DNA from: an uncultured Oscillospiraceae bacterium
Lineage (GTDB): Bacteria; Bacillota; Clostridia; Oscillospirales; Acutalibacteraceae
NCBI GenBank assembly: GCA_948471205.1
Contig: CAOKRT010000011.1
Location: 1-50,415, forward strand
Length of the DNA stretch: 50,415 bases
Direction: 5' to 3'
Shown: positions 28,828 to 35,552 of the stretch, piece by piece
Numbering within the stretch: position 1 is the stretch's first letter
Layout: every line of letters begins with the position of its first letter
Translations under genes and position numbers: made by a program
The notes under the pieces: model-generated
The model's input: only the letters and a program-made list of their open reading frames with translations
Told to the model about the DNA's origin: nothing
Database searches by the model: none

Positions 28828-29229
28828 ATGAAAAAAATTAGTTCATCATCAGCAAACGGACTGCTGATTAAGTTCATACTTAAATCTGTTTTTTTAACTT
28901 TAATTTCTGTATTGCTTTTTTCTTTATTATTTTCGTTTGCAGTCAGCAAGCTGGATCTTGATTTAAAATATCTTATCTATTTTTCTTATGCCGTAAATGC
29001 CTTTGCTGCAGTTATCATATCTTATCTGAGTGTAAAATCTTTTAAAAACAACGGCTTTGTTATGGGTCTGCTTTCAGCAGTACCGTTAATTATATATTCG
29101 CTTATTAATTTAATTGTCAACGGCAACAATATTGTTCATTTTTTTATTAAAATCGGCGTTGTTTTATTAATAAGCGGAATATTCGGTCTTTTATCAACAA
29201 AGAAAACTAAGAAATACAAGGTAAAATAA
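28828..29229 (+). CDS. Small membrane protein after yajC (TIGR04086-like)
   Basis: 133 residues with four hydrophobic helices in two pairs and a basic C-terminus (KKTKKYKVK). Position directly after yajC and the helix pattern fit the Clostridia-specific TIGR04086 membrane family; no function is established for it. The ribosome site lies in the preceding hairpin. The stop is 1 bp before the spoIIM start, indicating co-translation with spoIIM. Confidence 0.75.
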   Translation: MKKISSSSANGLLIKFILKSVFLTLISVLLFSLLFSFAVSKLDLDLKYLIYFSYAVNAFAAVIISYLSVKSFKNNGFVMGLLSAVPLIIYSLINLIVNGNNIVHFFIKIGVVLLISGIFGLLSTKKTKKYKVK

Positions 29230-29230
29230 A

Positions 29231-29905
29231 ATGGATAGCTTTGAACTTAAAAATGAAAAGGAACTTGAAAAAGAATTTGAAAAGGAATTCAACAAGGAAA
29301 TTACCAAGCTTGAATTAATTGAAACCGATAAAAAAGATTGGTTTGTATTGTTTACGGAAAATAAAACCTTTATTTATTCCGTACTGTTTTATGCGGCAGG
29401 GCTGCTGTGCGGTTCATTTATTTATAAAAACTGCAAAAATGATGTTTTAAACAATATTCTGTCAGCAAAAAACGGTGATTTTCTGCAGCTTCTCTTAAAT
29501 AATCTGAGCCTGTATATGCTGATATTTGTTGCTGCTGTTCTGCTTGGGGTATGCCTTGTAGGATTTCCGATTATAAATTCTATTCCGTTTTTAATCGGCT
29601 TTGAAGCAGGAATGAAGGTTGCATATTACTATATTAATTTTAATGTAAAAGGAATCGGATATTCACTTTTAATGGTTGCGCCGTTTGTTTGTCTGTTTCT
29701 TACAGTAGTGATATATTCCGTTTCTATGAGTTATGAGCTAAGCCGGAAAATATATAATATAACAATAAAAAAATCAGATATGTCTGAAGAATTCAACTAC
29801 AAAACATATCTGAAAAAATATCTTGCCTATGCAGGCTTAATTATCATTGTTGCTTTAATAAACACAGCCGTGTGCACAGCTTTGAACGGGCTTATTTCCA
29901 TTTAG
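29231..29905 (+). CDS. spoIIM: Stage II sporulation protein M
   Basis: 224 residues, slightly long for SpoIIM because of a charged N-terminal 40 residues (ELEKEFEKEFNKEITKLE). Several helices follow, with the family-type YAAGLLCGSFIY and FPIINSIPFLIGFEAGM. SpoIIM joins SpoIID and SpoIIP to hydrolyse septal peptidoglycan during engulfment. In many Firmicutes spoIIM lies near xerD; here the recombinase gene is convergent and overlaps its end by 14 bp. Confidence 0.85.
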   Translation: MDSFELKNEKELEKEFEKEFNKEITKLELIETDKKDWFVLFTENKTFIYSVLFYAAGLLCGSFIYKNCKNDVLNNILSAKNGDFLQLLLNNLSLYMLIFVAAVLLGVCLVGFPIINSIPFLIGFEAGMKVAYYYINFNVKGIGYSLLMVAPFVCLFLTVVIYSVSMSYELSRKIYNITIKKSDMSEEFNYKTYLKKYLAYAGLIIIVALINTAVCTALNGLISI

Positions 29906-30869
29906 ATTTCTGACTGCTCAGCGGATTTGATTCAATTGCTTTCTTGGCCGCATCATTTGCAATATGCGTATAAATTTCGGTTGTTCCGAGATTTTCATGC
30001 CCCAATATTTCTTTTAAAAGCAAAACATCCACATTTCCATGCTGATACATCAGCGTTGCGGCTGTGTGACGAAGCTTGTGAACAGACAAACCTCTGTCTC
30101 CAAGTCCTGCCTTATCAAGATTTGTATAAACAATATGCTGAACCGTTTTAGGGCTTATCCGCTGATTTCTTGAACTCAAAAATAAAGCTCTGTCCTTAAC
30201 TCCGTCATTCGGGCGTTTTTTCATATATGATGCAACGGCATCAACACAAGCCTGATTCAGATACACTGTGCGTTCCTTGTTTCCTTTACCGGTAATAACC
30301 AAAGAGCCGTCACCCTTAATATCATTATAGTCAATGGAAACCAGTTCCGATAAACGCATGCCGCAGTTAAGAAAAAGCGTAATGATTGCATAATCTCTTT
30401 CTTTAAACGGTCCGTCTATCACAGATAAAAGCATTTCAGCCTCTTCCAGAGTCAGATACTTTGGAAGAGCCTTTTTTGTTTTCGGTATATCCAGATTTTT
30501 CATTGGGTTATAATCAAGCAAGCCCATATTATCTGTTAAATATATAAAAAATCTTCTTATGGAAATAACACGCCTGGCTCTTGTGTTTTCATTATTGCGT
30601 CTTTCATTTTTACAGTAAATCAAAAACTGATACGCATCATTGAGTGTAATTTTTTTCATCAGCTCAAGACCGACAGGGGATAAATCAATATCGCAGTCCT
30701 GCGTTTTCTTATCGACCAAACCTTTTTCCCGCATTATGTAACGAAAAAAGGTCCTCAAATCAGATGCATATTCAATAACAGATAATTCCGAATGACCTTT
30801 AATTGCTTCAATATAAAGCAGATACTGCTGTACAAGCTTCGGAAGCTCAGAGAATTCTTCTCGTTTCAT
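29892..30869 (-). CDS. xerD: XerD/XerC-type tyrosine recombinase
   Basis: 325 residues from the ATG at 30869, 7 bp after AAGGAG (a TTG two codons upstream is less likely). N-terminal core-binding SAM-like domain, C-terminal catalytic domain with Arg in NCGMRLSELV, Lys in GKGNKERTV, HKLRHTAAT, the later His in LGHENLGTTE and Tyr in IYTHI. Length and position beside spoIIM fit the chromosomal XerD that resolves dimer chromosomes at dif. The prophage inserted upstream has no integrase of its own, so this is its most likely recombinase. Symbol is assigned by synteny; XerC is not excluded. Confidence 0.85.
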   Translation of the reverse strand: MKREEFSELPKLVQQYLLYIEAIKGHSELSVIEYASDLRTFFRYIMREKGLVDKKTQDCDIDLSPVGLELMKKITLNDAYQFLIYCKNERRNNENTRARRVISIRRFFIYLTDNMGLLDYNPMKNLDIPKTKKALPKYLTLEEAEMLLSVIDGPFKERDYAIITLFLNCGMRLSELVSIDYNDIKGDGSLVITGKGNKERTVYLNQACVDAVASYMKKRPNDGVKDRALFLSSRNQRISPKTVQHIVYTNLDKAGLGDRGLSVHKLRHTAATLMYQHGNVDVLLLKEILGHENLGTTEIYTHIANDAAKKAIESNPLSSQKSKWK

Positions 30870-31289
30870 AAACAAACTCCTTGTGAAACAGTTTCATAAA
30901 AAACAAACAAAATAAATTTGAAATGCAGGGAAACAAAATTACTTACAGATTTAGTTATATCATAAAATGAAATATGTAACAATAGCAATAAAATGAATTT
31001 AAAATAAAAAGATATATAAACAATCATTTTACGCAGTGAAATTCAATGATCTGCCGCAAGTAAAATAATTTCATTGAAATATCTATTCATTAAAATAAAT
31101 TAATTTAATACTATAATACATTGCAAACATTTTGATGAAACAGAAATATCTGCAATGATGCAATATATGCATCAAAAAAACTGAAACGCTGCATATAAGC
31201 ATTTTTTCATGCGTAAACATTGAAATCTACTTCATTTTACCTTAAACCCTGTTTTTCAGTATTTTTGCTCCCCTAAATTTCGCAAAATT
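30870..31289. other. 420-bp AT-rich stretch between xerD and the prophage
   Basis: No coding frame seen. It holds several dyads: TGAAACAGTTTCA (30884-30896) directly upstream of the xerD ribosome site; TTCAATGA and TCATTGAA around 31044-31080; and GATGCA/TGCATC near 31155-31175. It could be a long leader or operator region of xerD, or carry the chromosomal dif site; I found no confident match to the Bacillus dif sequence. Confidence 0.5.
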
Positions 31290-31331
31290 TTTATTTTGTA
31301 TAATTGTATCAAGTTTTTTATCTGCTGTCAA
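31290..31331. repeat. attL: left copy of the 42-bp perfect direct repeat
   Basis: Identical base for base to 37474-37515, with different sequence on both outer sides. The offset is 6184 bp, a typical inovirus genome length. It overlaps the last bases of the final phage gene. Confidence 0.9.
31303..31331 (-). promoter_or_regulatory. Consensus promoter inside attL, facing xerD
   Basis: On the minus strand TTGACA (31331-31326), 17-bp spacer, TACAAT (31308-31303). It points toward xerD, 430 bp away. Being inside the repeat, the same promoter is present at the right end. Confidence 0.65.
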
Positions 31332-31543
31332 TCCTCTTCTGTCAGCTTCAGAATATGCAGTATATCGTACATAATGCCGTTAAACAGCTTTAAATTCTCT
31401 TTGGCTATAATTTCCTCGAGCAATTCCACGCTGTCCAAATCATTGCGTATATAGCGATATGAGCAATCTGTTACCGCATTCTCAAGTCTTGCCTGCATAT
31501 GATAGAAATATTTAATCACGCTTATACTTTCGTTTTTCCTCAT
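31328..31543 (-). CDS. Small protein, last gene of the prophage operon
   Basis: 71 residues from the ATG at 31543, which overlaps the preceding stop as TAATG; longer in-frame starts lie inside the upstream gene. Helical and charged (MQARLENAVTDCSYRY, LLEEIIAKENLKLFNG), no signal peptide or membrane helix. Function unknown. A clear relative, frameshifted, lies outside the right repeat at 37626-37846 (both share DCSYRY and LLEEIIAKE), so the family belongs to this type of element. The stop codon lies inside attL. Confidence 0.75.
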   Translation of the reverse strand: MRKNESISVIKYFYHMQARLENAVTDCSYRYIRNDLDSVELLEEIIAKENLKLFNGIMYDILHILKLTEED

Positions 31544-31812
31544 TACTGCATACCTGCCATTGGTATTTTCTTCAATATCCACATTATAAACCAATACAAA
31601 GTATCTACAGCTTCAAGTGCTATAAACATTGTTAGTATTACTTTAAATACAAACGGATTAAAGAAGAATTTCACAAGACCTGCGCCGTTAGATACCATAA
31701 GATTGATAACATCATTAACAGCATTTATATCTTCAAATAAAGGCAGATTTATCCAACCCAGCAATGTATCAAATACAAAATAAAACAAATCCATAAACCA
31801 TACTAATATCAT
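31543..31812 (-). CDS. Small membrane protein, possible pVI-like virion component
   Basis: 89 residues with hydrophobic stretches at about 1-22 and 50-80 (FKVILTMFIALEAVDTLYWF) and a short basic end (KKIPMAGMQ). It overlaps the 480-residue gene by ATGA, so the two are made together. By size, membrane character and position after the adsorption-type protein it may play the role of pVI, which anchors pIII in Ff phages. Sequence similarity to pVI is not evident; the assignment is positional. Confidence 0.7.
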   Translation of the reverse strand: MILVWFMDLFYFVFDTLLGWINLPLFEDINAVNDVINLMVSNGAGLVKFFFNPFVFKVILTMFIALEAVDTLYWFIMWILKKIPMAGMQ

Positions 31813-33251
31813 CCGTCATTCTCCTGTCTGTTTTTCAAAACCTCATTAAATTTATTTACACTGTAATTAATAAACGTAATCAGCAGTATTGCGCTTGACA
31901 TAGTGCGGATCATATTGAACACCCATTTTATAGAGCTATGCGCATTTATCATATCGTCAAAATTAAACGTTGTACTGCGCAAAATAACGTAATTGCCCCA
32001 AGGAAGAGTGATTTGCGGTATTGTAATAACTCCGCTTCCCTCACCGCTAAACACCGTGACAAACGACTGTATAAGCGTTGTTATAATCGTGACCGACTGA
32101 TAAAGAAATCCGAAATGCTCAACAAACCAATTTTGCATTTTTTCAATATATTCATCAAGATAACCGTCAGGCACAATGAATAAGTTTTTAAACCATTCAA
32201 CAACACTATCCCACCACAGATTAATATCATTTACAATGCCGTTTACTTTATTGGAAATCTTATTCCAAAAATCCGTAAAAAATCCGCTTATTCTATCACC
32301 GATAGCCGTAAACCAATCACCGATTTTTCCGAACCAGCTATTCAGATTATTTCTTAAATTCAGAAATCTTTGCTTGATATTATCCCCCAGTTCTGTAAAC
32401 CAAGAGCCAATATTTTCGAACCACCCTTTCAGGCTGTTTGTCATATTGGTAAAAAAACCGCTCAAACTTTTTGTAAGGTTCGTAAACAATCCGCTGATTT
32501 TATTGCCCAAATCCGTAACAAACTTACCGATGGCGGACGGCAGTTCACCAATTTTGGTAAAAATATTCTTGATATACTCAATAATCGAAGAAAGACCGCT
32601 TAATGTTTTCTGTGCAATTCCGCTTTCGGGACTTTCAACCGAAGCCGAAATATTTCTTACTTCAACACCGAGATTAACACCGGGCAGTTCTGCCGCAGAA
32701 AACGAATACTTAAAATTTGAAAGCGTAATAACAACGTCAATTTCGCCGTTATACGAAAAAGGTGCAGTATTTTCAATATGAAACGTATTACTTGAATTTG
32801 CTTCGCTTGAATACGAATAATCATAACTGAAATCACCTTCCGTGAATTCTGTATCACGGTTTACTGCTCCGCTGTTTTTAAAGAACGTCTTTCCCCTTGC
32901 GCCCGAATTTGTTTTTGCATAGGCATCTACCAAGAAATCAAAGCCGAGATAACGGCCACGAGCCATAACAAAATCAAAGCCCATAACGTCAGCTTTTTTT
33001 ATATCGTATTTATATGTAAATGACAAGACAATTTCCTTCAGCGTTGACTGTTTATACTTTGACGTATCATAGACGAAATAACCGTTTTCCGTAAATTCAA
33101 GGTTCTGCACATAAACCGGTGCTGTACTTGATTTAACTGTTACGGCACACGCAATATTGGAATCCGCAGTTCCGTAAGCAAAAGCCGTTACAGGACTGAG
33201 CAGAAAACAAAAGCAAAGAAGCAGAGATACATAATATTTAATTTTTTTCAT
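31809..33251 (-). CDS. Membrane-anchored virion protein with 11-residue repeats (pIII-like candidate)
   Basis: 480 residues. Signal peptide (MKKIKYYV, hydrophobic core, cut near AFA-YG at about 26), a beta-rich exported domain to about 210, then residues 223-354 made of twelve gap-free 11-residue units (for example FTNMTNSLKGW, FENIGSWFTEL, GDWFTAIGDRI), and a C-terminal membrane helix at about 441-465 (MSSAILLITFINYSV). Signal, N-terminal domain, long middle part and C-terminal anchor is the layout of inovirus adsorption protein pIII. The repeat block should form a long amphipathic helix with Trp/Phe on one face. A GC-rich hairpin precedes the gene. Confidence 0.8.
   Translation of the reverse strand: MKKIKYYVSLLLCFCFLLSPVTAFAYGTADSNIACAVTVKSSTAPVYVQNLEFTENGYFVYDTSKYKQSTLKEIVLSFTYKYDIKKADVMGFDFVMARGRYLGFDFLVDAYAKTNSGARGKTFFKNSGAVNRDTEFTEGDFSYDYSYSSEANSSNTFHIENTAPFSYNGEIDVVITLSNFKYSFSAAELPGVNLGVEVRNISASVESPESGIAQKTLSGLSSIIEYIKNIFTKIGELPSAIGKFVTDLGNKISGLFTNLTKSLSGFFTNMTNSLKGWFENIGSWFTELGDNIKQRFLNLRNNLNSWFGKIGDWFTAIGDRISGFFTDFWNKISNKVNGIVNDINLWWDSVVEWFKNLFIVPDGYLDEYIEKMQNWFVEHFGFLYQSVTIITTLIQSFVTVFSGEGSGVITIPQITLPWGNYVILRSTTFNFDDMINAHSSIKWVFNMIRTMSSAILLITFINYSVNKFNEVLKNRQENDG
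32190..32585 (-). repeat. Coding block of twelve 11-residue repeats
   Basis: Residues 223-354 of the virion protein divide without gaps into 12 units of 11. Hydrophobic residues recur at fixed positions; Phe/Trp are abundant. Repeats at DNA level are partial (copies of GTAAACCA followed by CCGAACCA or CGAACCA on the plus strand). Confidence 0.75.
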
Positions 33252-33269
33252 ACTTACCTTAAAAGGAAG

Positions 33270-33310
33270 GCAGGAGGGCGAGCCCCCGACTTTCGGGGGC
33301 GCCCCCCTGC
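33270..33310 (-). terminator. GC-rich hairpin between two virion genes
   Basis: Outer arms GCAGGAGGGC (33270-33279) and GCCCCCCTGC (33301-33310), inner arms GCCCCCGA (33282-33289) and TCGGGGGC (33293-33300), loop of 3. On the minus strand it is followed by TTCCTTTT. Probably a partial terminator or mRNA stabiliser setting expression of the next gene. Its GC content is very different from its surroundings. Confidence 0.6.
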
Positions 33311-33320
33311 CCAGCCTGTA

Positions 33321-33779
33321 CTATCCTTTCATCATTCTAATAACAAACGTCGCAAGCATAATTATCAATATTAAAATACAACCAGCATCAAAGTGGCTTT
33401 GCGTTAGCTGATTTGTTACTGCAATATCGGGATGAATACTATATGCCTGTGTTTCCGTTTCGGCATTTGTATACACGAATTCATAATGATTTATATTTAT
33501 ACGTCCGTTTACATTATTTATACTGACACGGGCATTTTGACTGTTACGTGAACCATTACCGCCGATAATGTTATAACAAATACTGCCTGCAGGCAGTGTA
33601 AAGTTATATGCGCCGTTAACTGCAATCGGTTCTTTACTGAAATACACTTTAACAGTCGGGCTATTATACGTATTTGTTGTATCAATATATGTAACAGTCT
33701 GTGCAACATAATACGGATATTCTTTATAATTGCTCAAAACAAGCTGTTTTACATATTCCCTGTTAATTTCAGACCACAT
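33321..33779 (-). CDS. Virion/assembly candidate with C-terminal membrane anchor
   Basis: 152 residues. About 125 residues of soluble, beta-rich, Asn/Tyr-rich sequence (TLPAGSICYNIIGGNGSRN) and a C-terminal membrane helix (ILILIIMLATFVIRMM) with a short basic end. No N-terminal signal peptide is obvious, so topology is uncertain. The start overlaps the stop of the preceding gene (TGATG). Not recognised by similarity; position between the Zot gene and the large virion protein suggests a minor coat or assembly role. Confidence 0.7.
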   Translation of the reverse strand: MWSEINREYVKQLVLSNYKEYPYYVAQTVTYIDTTNTYNSPTVKVYFSKEPIAVNGAYNFTLPAGSICYNIIGGNGSRNSQNARVSINNVNGRININHYEFVYTNAETETQAYSIHPDIAVTNQLTQSHFDAGCILILIIMLATFVIRMMKG

Positions 33780-33964
33780 CAGAAAAACTTCTCCTTTCCC
33801 TTAAACGCTTTTATCAGCATACCTGTAAGGATAGAAAGCAATGCGATAATCATTGCATATTTACCGCCAACAGCAAAGAAGCTGACAATAACATCCAAAA
33901 AATCAGGGTCAAAATCTATTACATTTATTGCAAGAAGAAACAAGCTACTTTTTAAACTGAACAT
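33779..33964 (-). CDS. Small two-helix membrane protein after Zot
   Basis: 61 residues. A weak hydrophobic N-terminal stretch (SSLFLLAINVI) and a strong helix at about 35-53 (YAMIIALLSILTGMLI), basic end KAFKGKEKFF. Starts 20 bp inside the end of the Zot gene. As the Zot protein here lacks a membrane helix, this small protein might supply its membrane contact; that is inference. It could also be a minor virion tip protein. Confidence 0.6.
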   Translation of the reverse strand: MFSLKSSLFLLAINVIDFDPDFLDVIVSFFAVGGKYAMIIALLSILTGMLIKAFKGKEKFF

Positions 33965-34793
33965 CTTTTACAACCTCACTTTCGTAAATATTATCAATTC
34001 TTTTTCTGCCTTTCCATTCTTGGTTATATCTCTTCATTTTCGTATAGGTATCGTACTGCGCATACATATCCGGGCTATGCGTCCAGATAAAGCGACCTTT
34101 AACGTCTGCTTTAATCTTTCCGTTTTCTTCGACAACGGTCTCCCCTTTTATCCATTTATTGAACTGAATAAAGCCGAAATAATTTGAGCAGAGTATAATA
34201 TCGTGTATCTGCTCCCGAAGCGGTTTTGCCATACGCATAAACACTTGTGAAGTGCCTACAATATGTTTTCTTTGTTTTCTCTGCTGTGAAATTTCCACCA
34301 TAACTTCAATATCAATATTTTTACTTTCAAGACTATTCAGTTCAAGATGTATTTCATCAATGAGAAACACAACACCGTATTCGTTATTTTCAACCCATTT
34401 GAGCATATCAAGACCCGTATATTCAATACAGATATGTTCGAAATCTTCATCAAAACCGTGTTTCAATATCCAATCCGTATCAATAACTTCGCCAGTGCGA
34501 AGATATACAAGCTGATATGCTTTTATTTTATCGTTATACCGCAGTTCCGTATTGAAAGGCAAATCCCTTATTGAAACATTAGAAACAACAATACAGTGCG
34601 GATATTCCTTAGCTATTTTAAGTACATACTGCACAGCGGAAAGCGTTTTACCCTCTCCCTGTGCACCGCAGAACACACAAGTACCGAATGTACGGAAATG
34701 ATAAGGATGTTCTCTATAATCATTTATCTTGAACTTCATCCAGTCTATTATATCAGCTATATTAAAGCTGTTTTTCATTGCGCTTTTAAACAT
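33945..34793 (-). CDS. zot: Zot-family (pI-like) phage assembly ATPase
   Basis: 282 residues from the ATG at 34793; a longer frame to 34931 would run through the coat gene and terminator and is rejected. Walker A GAQGEGKT at about 41-48, Walker B VVFLIDEIH at about 145-153, then SQQRKQRKHIVGTSQVFMR, the usual order of the Zot N-terminal domain (PF05707). In inoviruses this ATPase drives phage extrusion at the membrane. The usual membrane helix after the ATPase domain is missing: residues 200-282 are polar. No secretin gene is present, as expected for a host without outer membrane. Confidence 0.88.
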   Translation of the reverse strand: MFKSAMKNSFNIADIIDWMKFKINDYREHPYHFRTFGTCVFCGAQGEGKTLSAVQYVLKIAKEYPHCIVVSNVSIRDLPFNTELRYNDKIKAYQLVYLRTGEVIDTDWILKHGFDEDFEHICIEYTGLDMLKWVENNEYGVVFLIDEIHLELNSLESKNIDIEVMVEISQQRKQRKHIVGTSQVFMRMAKPLREQIHDIILCSNYFGFIQFNKWIKGETVVEENGKIKADVKGRFIWTHSPDMYAQYDTYTKMKRYNQEWKGRKRIDNIYESEVVKDVQFKK

Positions 34794-34814
34794 AAACCAT
34801 TTACCACAAGAAAA

Positions 34815-34833
34815 GGGGTGCACAAAGCACCCC
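34815..34833 (-). terminator. Terminator between coat and Zot genes
   Basis: GGGGTGC (34815-34821) pairs with GCACCCC (34827-34833); on the minus strand it is followed by TTTTCTT. It lies 8 bp after the coat stop. Ff phages have a strong terminator at the same place, after gene VIII. Confidence 0.8.
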
Positions 34834-34840
34834 AGCAACA

Positions 34841-35152
34841 TTAAAGGGACAGTTTGCCCTTTCTGAATACTTTCATAAGCATTGAAACAAGCTTGCGTGC
34901 TCCCCACCAAGCAAGGAACAGTCCGGCACATGCCGTAATACCCGCACCGATAATAGCCACAATATTTGTGATATTAAGTACAGCCGTTAATTTGCCCATA
35001 AGCGTTTGCGCCGCTTGAACAGCTTCATCAACAGCAGGGTCAGCACAGAATGCTGTTGACGCAGGGGCAAGAACAGCGCCCGCAGTACCTACTGCGCAAG
35101 CAATCTTCCCTTTTGTGCTTACAAAAAAATCCTTAACTTTGTTTGTTTTCGT
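34841..35152 (-). CDS. Inovirus major coat protein (no ATG; ACG at the start position)
   Basis: 103 residues if translation begins at ACG 35152-35150. Lys-rich start (KTNKVKDFF), hydrophobic signal core, signal peptidase site STAFCA/DP at about residue 36, then a 67-residue mature protein: acidic-amphipathic N-terminus (DPAVDEAVQAAQ), membrane helix (IVAIIGAGITACAGLFLAWW) and basic end (MKVFRKGKLSL). That is exactly the inovirus pVIII layout. A perfect AGGAGG lies 8-9 bp before the ACG; between the upstream TAA and the signal core the frame has no ATG, GTG or TTG. Either ACG is used, or the start was lost by T-to-C change. Confidence 0.85.
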   Translation of the reverse strand, partial: TKTNKVKDFFVSTKGKIACAVGTAGAVLAPASTAFCADPAVDEAVQAAQTLMGKLTAVLNITNIVAIIGAGITACAGLFLAWWGARKLVSMLMKVFRKGKLSL

Positions 35153-35300
35153 TGAGGTTTTCCTCCTTTCTTTTTATATGTTTATTTTTATTAGCAGACC
35201 GTTTAAACAGTCTGTTAACATCAATCATTGCACGGACCATTCCGTATACTGCAAATACAATCAACACGATTGTAAAAAAAGTTGCCATTCCTGTACTCAT
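35133..35300 (-). CDS. Small membrane protein before the coat gene (pVII/pIX-like)
   Basis: 55 residues, ATG 35300 after AGGGAG. One membrane helix at residues about 5-24 (MATFFTIVLIVFAVYGMV) and a long basic, Lys/Asn-rich tail. It overlaps the start of the coat gene by 20 bp, and the coat ribosome site lies inside it. Small one-helix proteins just before pVIII are the phage-tip proteins pVII and pIX in Ff; role assigned by position. Confidence 0.72.
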   Translation of the reverse strand: MSTGMATFFTIVLIVFAVYGMVRAMIDVNRLFKRSANKNKHIKRKEENLNENKQS

Positions 35301-35327
35301 AATAATTTACTCCCTATATCATTTTAA

Positions 35328-35552
35328 TTAATTCGCAAGAACATAATAGGCATATTTGCCTTTTTTTCTGATTTCAAGTGATACAGTATCGCCGAAAACA
35401 GTAGATTCAAAAGCCTTATACTGTTCATTATCAATAGATACATTTGATACTTCTTCGCCGTCAAACACTGTAATATTATTTCCGACTACATGTTTACCGT
35501 TTTTATCGGTAAAGTCATAATGATTTCTTTTGATATAATAAGCTGTAATCAT
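35328..35552 (-). CDS. Small beta-rich protein after Rep, possible ssDNA-binding protein
   Basis: 74 residues, start overlapping the rep stop as ATGA. No membrane helix or signal. Alternating hydrophobic/charged strands (NNITVFDGEEVSNVSID, VSLEIRKKGKYAYYVLA) suggest a small beta-barrel. In Ff phages the gene after rep encodes gpV, an 87-residue ssDNA-binding protein; size, fold guess and position agree. Direct similarity is not visible to me. Confidence 0.65.
   Translation of the reverse strand: MITAYYIKRNHYDFTDKNGKHVVGNNITVFDGEEVSNVSIDNEQYKAFESTVFGDTVSLEIRKKGKYAYYVLAN

Noticed and set aside
34794-34931. Longer N-terminus for the Zot gene
   Set aside because: It would run through the coat gene in another frame and through the terminator; the start at 34793 begins a normal Zot domain.
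35197-35214. Dyad AGACCGTTTAAACAGTCT resembling a fourth repressor operator
   Set aside because: The arm spacing is 18 rather than 14 bp with a mismatch, and it is inside a coding region; probably chance.
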